From the NCBI GenBank assembly GCA_016719855.1, contig JADJYH010000057.1, positions 1-27,654 on the forward strand: DNA of 27,654 bases. Direction: 5' to 3'. Shown here piece after piece: positions 23,536 to 27,654 of the stretch (position 1 is its first letter; every line of letters starts with the position of its first letter). The stretch is from Saprospiraceae bacterium (GTDB lineage Bacteria > Bacteroidota > Bacteroidia > Chitinophagales > Saprospiraceae). A model generated the notes under the pieces. The model had not been told where the DNA came from and did not search any database. It saw only the letters and a program-made list of their open reading frames with translations. The translations under genes were made by a program, and so were the position numbers.

Positions 23536-23988
23536 ATGAAAACATTACTAATCCTTGGTCTTTTCACCGCTACTTTTTTGCAGAATGCCGATTGCCAAAC
23601 CCAACTGTTTCACGGCACCTGGACTCGGCTTGGCTCGAACTACCTGTTCGAGTTCGATTTGCATTTGGAACATGGAGCGGGCAACAACGTGGAAGGCTAT
23701 TTCAATTGGAAGTTCGTTCAATATGACGAGGAAGACGCTTTCAGCGTCAGTTATTACAAGGACAAAATTGGCGCCACCGCCAAAGAATACGTGAGGGGCA
23801 CCTGGGATCCCACGTCGCATACTTACCATTTGAAGGGCTACAAAAAAGACGACCCGGACACCATCATTGCCCTTGACGAATACCTACTGAAAGTGGACGG
23901 GAACGGCGACCTGGGCGGCGACACAAAATCGCACGATAGCTGGCTTGGCCGCATCAACGCAAAGTCATTGGTATTGCTGGATTTGTAG
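23536..23988 (+). CDS. Small secreted hypothetical protein
   Basis: 150 aa. Signal peptide MKTLLILGLFTATFLQNADC followed by QTQLFHGTW. The mature part is rich in aromatic and beta-forming residues (YLFEFDLHLEH, EGYFNWKFVQYDEEDAFSVSYY, EYVRGTWDPTSHTYHLKGYKKDD), as in small lipocalin- or jelly-roll-like sandwiches, and ends SLVLLDL. No named family recognised. It starts 65 bp after the metallo-beta-lactamase gene on the same strand and could be co-transcribed. Confidence 0.75.
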   Translation: MKTLLILGLFTATFLQNADCQTQLFHGTWTRLGSNYLFEFDLHLEHGAGNNVEGYFNWKFVQYDEEDAFSVSYYKDKIGATAKEYVRGTWDPTSHTYHLKGYKKDDPDTIIALDEYLLKVDGNGDLGGDTKSHDSWLGRINAKSLVLLDL

Positions 23989-24082
23989 CCCCGTGAACTT
24001 GCCGATGGCAAGCTGCCAATTGCTACAACGAGGCTGGGCAGCCGCATCGCGGCGAAATCTTTGTAGCCAAGTAGTTGAGAAG

Positions 24083-24191
24083 TGGGTTGAGGTGCAGCGC
24101 ACCGAAAATTTCCCGGTGCGCTGCACCTCAATACCGAGAAATACCACGTTTCCTACAAATATTTCGGTGCGCTGCACCTATTTCAACCCCT
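24083..24191. repeat. Triple GGTGCAGCGCACC repeat with flanking inverted ends
   Basis: GGTGCAGCGCACC at 24091-24103, inverted at 24115-24127 and again at 24166-24178. The outer copies share GAAA next to the core and GGGTTGA further out, so the whole is a ~109-bp inverted repeat with an extra internal arm. It lies between convergent genes. Preceding DNA (23989-24082) repeats TTGTAGCC twice and has no gene. Confidence 0.75.
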
Positions 24192-24213
24192 AATTCGCAT
24201 TTTTTCATCATTC

Positions 24214-25572
24214 TTAGATGGAGGGTAGTTTCCACCCATTGTTGTACTGGGCTTTTAGGTATTCGTTTGCCCCTGGGTCGTTCTTGAAATTCCCGTTTGC
24301 GGCATCCCAGTACAGCTTGCGGCCCGTGCGGAAGGCCACGTTGCCCATGGCGGCATTGATGGCGGCGACGGCCCCGGTCTCGATGCCACATTTCAGGATG
24401 GATGCATCGTTCTTTTTGATGGCCTCCACGAAGTTTTGGGCATGGAGCTGGAGGTAGTCGGTGTTGCCCTTGCCCTGGTTTGGCAATGCTTCGATTTTGT
24501 TGACACGCAAGCCGTCCTCGTTGCGCTTGGTTTCCGGGATGATGCGCCAGCCGCCCCGGTTCACCATCATCGTGCCGTTGTTGCCGATGAAGGCGATGCC
24601 CTCCGTCTCGCCGTAGTTGCCGTTGTCAATGCCCGTGGCATGTTCCCAGAGCATGTTGAAATTGTCGTATTCGAACACGGCTTGCAGCGTGTCGGGCGTC
24701 TCCGAAGCGTCGTCGGGGTAGGCGAGCTTGCCGCCACTGGCCATGATGGACTTCGGTGCATTTGCCCCCATGAAAAACAGGGCGATGTCAATTTCGTGGA
24801 CGCCCCAATCGGTCATCAAGCCACCAGCGTAATCCCAAAACCAACGGAAATTGAAGTGAAAACGGTTTTGGTTGAAAGGTCGCTTCGGGGCTGGGCCGAG
24901 CCACATGTCGTAGTCCACGCCAGCGGGCGGGGCGCTGTCTGGCAGCACGGGCACGGGGTTCATCCAACCCTGATAGGCCCATACTTTCACGAGGCGGATG
25001 TTGCCGAGCTTGCCGGACTTGAGGTATTCGTGCGCCTGTGCATAATGCGTCCCGCTGCGCTGCCATTGGCCGACCTGCACCATCTTATTATTGTAGCGCT
25101 TGGCAGCCTTCAGCATCACGTTGCATTCCTCTATGCGGGCGGATATGGGTTTTTCCACGTAAACATGCCGACCCGACGAGAGGCTGTCCACGAAGGCGAG
25201 GCAGTGCCAGTGGTCGGGCGTACCGATGATGACGGCATCCAAGTCCTTCATCTCCAGCATCTTGCGATAATCCTTGAACAACTGGGGCTTGGTGCCACGC
25301 TGGCTGGAAACGCTGACCGCTCGTTCGTCGAGCACGCTCTGGTCAACGTCGGCGAGGGCAACGCAGTCCACCTCCGGCATTTTGAGGTGGGCGTTCATGT
25401 CGGACCAGCCCATGCCCTTGCAGCCGATGACGCCGAAGCGGAGCTTGTCGCTGGGCGCCACCCGTTTTTTGCCAGTGGCAGCAAAGGATTCCGTGGGAAT
25501 GGCCGTGGCCAAGGTGGTGCCAGCCAGTGCGGTGGCGGAGTGTCGGATGAAATTGCGGCGGGAGTTAGTCAT
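24214..25572 (-). CDS. TAT-exported Gfo/Idh/MocA-family oxidoreductase
   Basis: 452 aa from the ATG at 25572, chosen because it begins MTNSRRNFIRHSATALAGTT, a twin-arginine signal followed by a hydrophobic stretch and AFA-like cleavage region (ESFAA). LRFGVIGCKGMG is the nucleotide-binding loop. DAVIIGTPDHWHCLAFVDSLSSGRHVYVEKPIS contains the EKP catalytic lysine, and GGLMTDWGVHEIDIALFFMG the conserved DxGxH. The C-terminus (YWDAANGNFKNDPGANEYL) is typical of the Bacteroidota/Planctomycetes group exported with bound cofactor. It probably oxidises or rearranges a sugar in the periplasm; substrate unknown. A 392-aa open frame on the opposite strand is a shadow. Confidence 0.93.
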   Translation of the reverse strand: MTNSRRNFIRHSATALAGTTLATAIPTESFAATGKKRVAPSDKLRFGVIGCKGMGWSDMNAHLKMPEVDCVALADVDQSVLDERAVSVSSQRGTKPQLFKDYRKMLEMKDLDAVIIGTPDHWHCLAFVDSLSSGRHVYVEKPISARIEECNVMLKAAKRYNNKMVQVGQWQRSGTHYAQAHEYLKSGKLGNIRLVKVWAYQGWMNPVPVLPDSAPPAGVDYDMWLGPAPKRPFNQNRFHFNFRWFWDYAGGLMTDWGVHEIDIALFFMGANAPKSIMASGGKLAYPDDASETPDTLQAVFEYDNFNMLWEHATGIDNGNYGETEGIAFIGNNGTMMVNRGGWRIIPETKRNEDGLRVNKIEALPNQGKGNTDYLQLHAQNFVEAIKKNDASILKCGIETGAVAAINAAMGNVAFRTGRKLYWDAANGNFKNDPGANEYLKAQYNNGWKLPSI

Positions 25573-25789
25573 ATCGGTAAAGATTTTTTTAACTTTTTGA
25601 AAGCGGAAAGCTAAGTACTTTTGTAAAAATTTCACCCAAAAATCCGCTTTCAGTGTTTTTGGAATCTGGCATTGTTTTCCATGTGCAATTTTGAATTTTA
25701 CGGCTCTATGAAAATATCCGGTTGAAAATGATTGGAGTCTTCATCTCCTTCCAATACTTCGATTCCGGTTCACCAACTCAATTATTTCA

Positions 25790-26257
25790 ATGAAATCATT
25801 TAAAATCCTTTCGACCACCCTTTTCGCCCTGTTACTTTTTTCTGCCAGCGTTTCCGCACAAGTGGACATGACCTGGGACACCCACGGTGTTGGCTTTAAA
25901 GTGCCACGTGGCTTTGTCATCGAAACCAACAATGCAGAGGAGTTTTCCGCTGGGAACGACAATGTTTTTGTGACGATTGCACCTATTCAGGATGAAAACA
26001 TCACTGACGACGACCTCGCCGACGTGGTAGCTGCGATGGTGAAGGAGATGGACTATGACCTCGTGACCGACGGCGATGCCGTTGAAGTCTCGAATTTCAC
26101 CGGCTATTATGTCCGGGGTTCAAAGGATGGCGCAAATGCCGTCGTCATGGCTTTGCTTGATCCAGAAAGTGCCACAAACCTTATCGTGGTGGCGGTTTAC
26201 AGCGGCGATTACGAAGACGATGCACTGATGATTGTCAATAGTTTTTATTCCTATTGA
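25790..26257 (+). CDS. Small secreted hypothetical protein
   Basis: 155 aa. Clear signal peptide MKSFKILSTTLFALLLFSASVSAQ. The acidic mature part (DMTWDTHGVGFKVPRGFVIETNNAEEFSAGNDNVFVTIAP ... NLIVVAVYSGDYEDDALMIVNSFYSY) resembles small periplasmic domains that pair strands with two helices, but I do not recognise the family. It is divergent from the TAT-exported dehydrogenase over 217 bp and ends in a strong terminator, so it is probably a single-gene unit. Confidence 0.78.
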   Translation: MKSFKILSTTLFALLLFSASVSAQVDMTWDTHGVGFKVPRGFVIETNNAEEFSAGNDNVFVTIAPIQDENITDDDLADVVAAMVKEMDYDLVTDGDAVEVSNFTGYYVRGSKDGANAVVMALLDPESATNLIVVAVYSGDYEDDALMIVNSFYSY

Positions 26258-26293
26258 TAGGGGATAAGGGGTTGTAATCCCTGCATAATAAAG

Positions 26294-26330
26294 TGGGCAC
26301 TGACTGTATGGTCGGTGCCCATTTTTTTTT
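26294..26330 (+). terminator. Rho-independent terminator
   Basis: TGGGCACTGAC (26294-26304), loop TGTATG, GTCGGTGCCCA (26311-26321), then nine T. The stem has one G-T-type mismatch. It lies 36 bp after the secreted-protein stop. Confidence 0.9.
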
Positions 26331-26645
26331 CGGCAGTTGCTTGAAAAGCGTCTGCATATGGTTAAGTTTTTCGGTAAAATAGAATTGAAGGCAATTTGTT
26401 GTGTTCGTGTGCTTGGTTATCTATTTGCTTAGTAGCGGTGACTGCTACTGTGAAGTGACTGCGCTTGCAAGTTGCAAAATTGCAAGAACTGGGGTGGAAA
26501 GGTGCACCCTGGAAATGGGCGGGGAATTTATCCAACGGGTTCAAGGGGTGGCGCGGCGTTGTGTCGCAGCAAAAGATGAGCGGCAACCCAAAAATTAAAG
26601 GGCAGCACTTGGTTAGCATATCTTCACCCCCGAAAATTTGCTACA
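26331..26645. other. 315-bp intergenic stretch
   Basis: No gene recognised. AGTAGCGGTGACTGCTACTGTGA (26431 on) holds a short imperfect hairpin, and TGCAAGTTGCAAAATTGCAAG (near 26467) a short repeated TTGCAA. It should include the promoter of the yhcG-like gene. Confidence 0.4.
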
Positions 26646-27654
26646 ATGATAGACTTCACAACCCTCCAATCCACCCTTCGCAGCCTCGACCACCACTTTA
26701 AGGTCGAAGCAGGAAAATCCGTGAACCGCTTGCTGACCATGCGGAACTGGCCATCCAGTGGGTTGGCCGAAACGGGCGGCGTAGGAAGCAGGTTTTGGAA
26801 AACTCTGCCGCGTAACACAGAGTTTTTCCCTAGTACCTCCGCGCTTTACCTCAATTTTGTCTAACTTATCCGCAGCTTGTCAACCCAATAACCGATTTTC
26901 TTGCAACTTCGACAATTTGGCAACCACTGGTTGCCAAATTACAAGTCATTGATAATCAGTTACATGAAATTTGGCAACCACTGGTTGCCAAATCTTCTAA
27001 GCCAGTTTTGCAAACGGCAGTTTCCGAATTTAGCCCACCAGCCGAGAAACTATTGGCAAGTCTATCCTATACCCATTTCACCCTAATGGTGGCCTGCGAA
27101 AACCCGCTCCAACGTGCCTTTTACGAAATCGAAAGCATTAGGGGAGGCTGGTCGGTAAGGGAACTGAAGCGGCAAATCGAGTCGCTGCTGTTCGAGCGCA
27201 CCGGGCTTTCCACCGACAAGGAGGAACTCATGCGCCGCACCCACCAGGCCGCCGACCTCCAATCCCCTGCCGACTATTTCCGGGACCCCTACGTGTTCGA
27301 GTTTGCCGGGCTGCCGGAGCAGTTCCTCGGCACGGAAAGCGAACTGGAGCAGGCGCTTATTGACCACCTGCAAGCCTTCCTGCTGGAACTCGGCAATGGT
27401 TTCTGCTTCGAAGCCCGCCAAAAGCGGGTGCTAATCGGTGAGGACTGGCATTTCGTTGACCTCGTTTTCTACCACCGCCTCCTGAAATGCCATGTGCTGG
27501 TTGACCTGAAAACAGAAACCTTCAAGCCCGCATTTGCGGGCAATATGAACGCCTACCTCAATTATTTCAAGTCAGAAATCAAGGCTGTTGGCGACCAGCC
27601 CCCGATAGGGCTTTTGCTCTGTACCGGGAAAACGAGGCTGCCGTGCGCTATGCC
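26646..27654 (+). pseudogene. YhcG/DUF1016-family PD-(D/E)xK nuclease, frameshifted, partial at window end
   Basis: The N-terminal frame reads MIDFTTLQSTLRSLDHHFKVEAGKSVNRLLTMRNW, the family start. About 29 codons of scrambled frame follow where roughly 40 are expected. From 26834 a second frame continues YLRALPQFCLTYPQLVNPITDF ... LSYTHFTLMVACENPLQRAFYEIESIRGGWSVRELKRQIESLLFERTGLS ... to the window end. The nuclease core FVDLVFYHRLLKCHVLVDLKTETFKPAFAG holds a D and a D-x-K where relatives have E-x-K. These proteins are DNA nucleases often linked to recombination or restriction loci. At least two indels plus a small deletion make the N-terminus look genuinely damaged, though sequencing error may contribute. 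Two identical palindromes occur in frame at 26914-26993. Confidence 0.85.
26914..26993. repeat. Two identical 25-bp palindromes in frame inside yhcG-like gene
   Basis: ATTTGGCAACCA, C, then its exact inverse, at 26915-26939 and again at 26969-26993. The 54-bp period equals 18 codons, and both copies encode IWQPLVAK in the nuclease reading frame. Confidence 0.9.

Noticed and set aside
24436..25614. 392-aa plus-strand open frame
   Set aside because: It is antisense to the TAT-exported Gfo/Idh gene, a common shadow in GC-rich DNA.
26914..26993. CRISPR repeat pair
   Set aside because: Only two copies, perfectly palindromic, in frame within a protein gene.

Overview
The window looks like chromosomal DNA from a gliding-type Bacteroidota, probably Saprospiria-like. 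The evidence is a recognisable gliding-motility gene (gldC, 19478-19831), a large Asp-box protein ending in a type IX secretion (T9SS) sorting domain (16925-19472), TlpA-type lipoprotein and TAT-exported Gfo/Idh proteins of the kind common in this phylum, A-rich start regions without Shine-Dalgarno motifs, and CACCTTTG promoter elements resembling the Bacteroidota -7 box. No tRNA, rRNA or CRISPR was seen.

Layout. 1-1312 (-): a TlpA-like lipoprotein gene, shattered by many indels and cut by the window edge. 1313-2876: accessory DNA with an FMN reductase between two MITE-like elements. 2877-8991 (all -, visibly AT-richer than the rest): an MDR dehydrogenase, a DUF6010-like membrane protein, a multicopper oxidase, an outer-membrane-barrel-like protein, a lipoprotein esterase, a GlxA/AraC regulator and an orphan HMA-like metal-binding domain. 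An 83% identical 104-bp promoter module sits before both the esterase and the regulator. 9335-9874 (-): a conserved hypothetical protein. 10025-16890 (+): GMC oxidoreductase, Gfo/Idh reductase, internally duplicated membrane protein, CDP-alcohol phosphatidyltransferase with an N-terminal nucleotidyltransferase-like extension, GT4 glycosyltransferase and atypical SDR. The first five could form a pathway that makes an unusual phospho(glyco)lipid. 16925-19831 (+): T9SS cargo plus gldC. 19910-21636 (-): a double-domain oligopeptide-type ABC ATPase. 22001-23988 (+): an SH3-ComEC-like metallo-beta-lactamase protein and a secreted hypothetical. 24214-25572 (-): a TAT-exported Gfo/Idh dehydrogenase. 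25790-26257 (+): a secreted hypothetical. 26646-27654 (+): a damaged YhcG/DUF1016 nuclease with in-frame palindromes, running off the window.

Two features pervade the window. First, recognisable genes are interrupted by one-base indels (TlpA, multicopper oxidase, GMC, Asp-box protein, ABC ATPase, YhcG), most near short homopolymers. Sequencing or assembly error is the simplest explanation, and only the TlpA and YhcG genes look badly enough damaged to call broken. Second, intergenic DNA is packed with hairpins and heptanucleotide tandem tracts that share a 7-bp period but differ in unit; two such repeats lie inside the ABC ATPase gene and one pair inside yhcG.

No complete, obviously new defence or metabolic system can be proven here. 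The best candidates for a second look are the redox/CDP-alcohol lipid cluster, the duplicated 21-bp-spaced operator module, and the repeat families that enter coding sequence.
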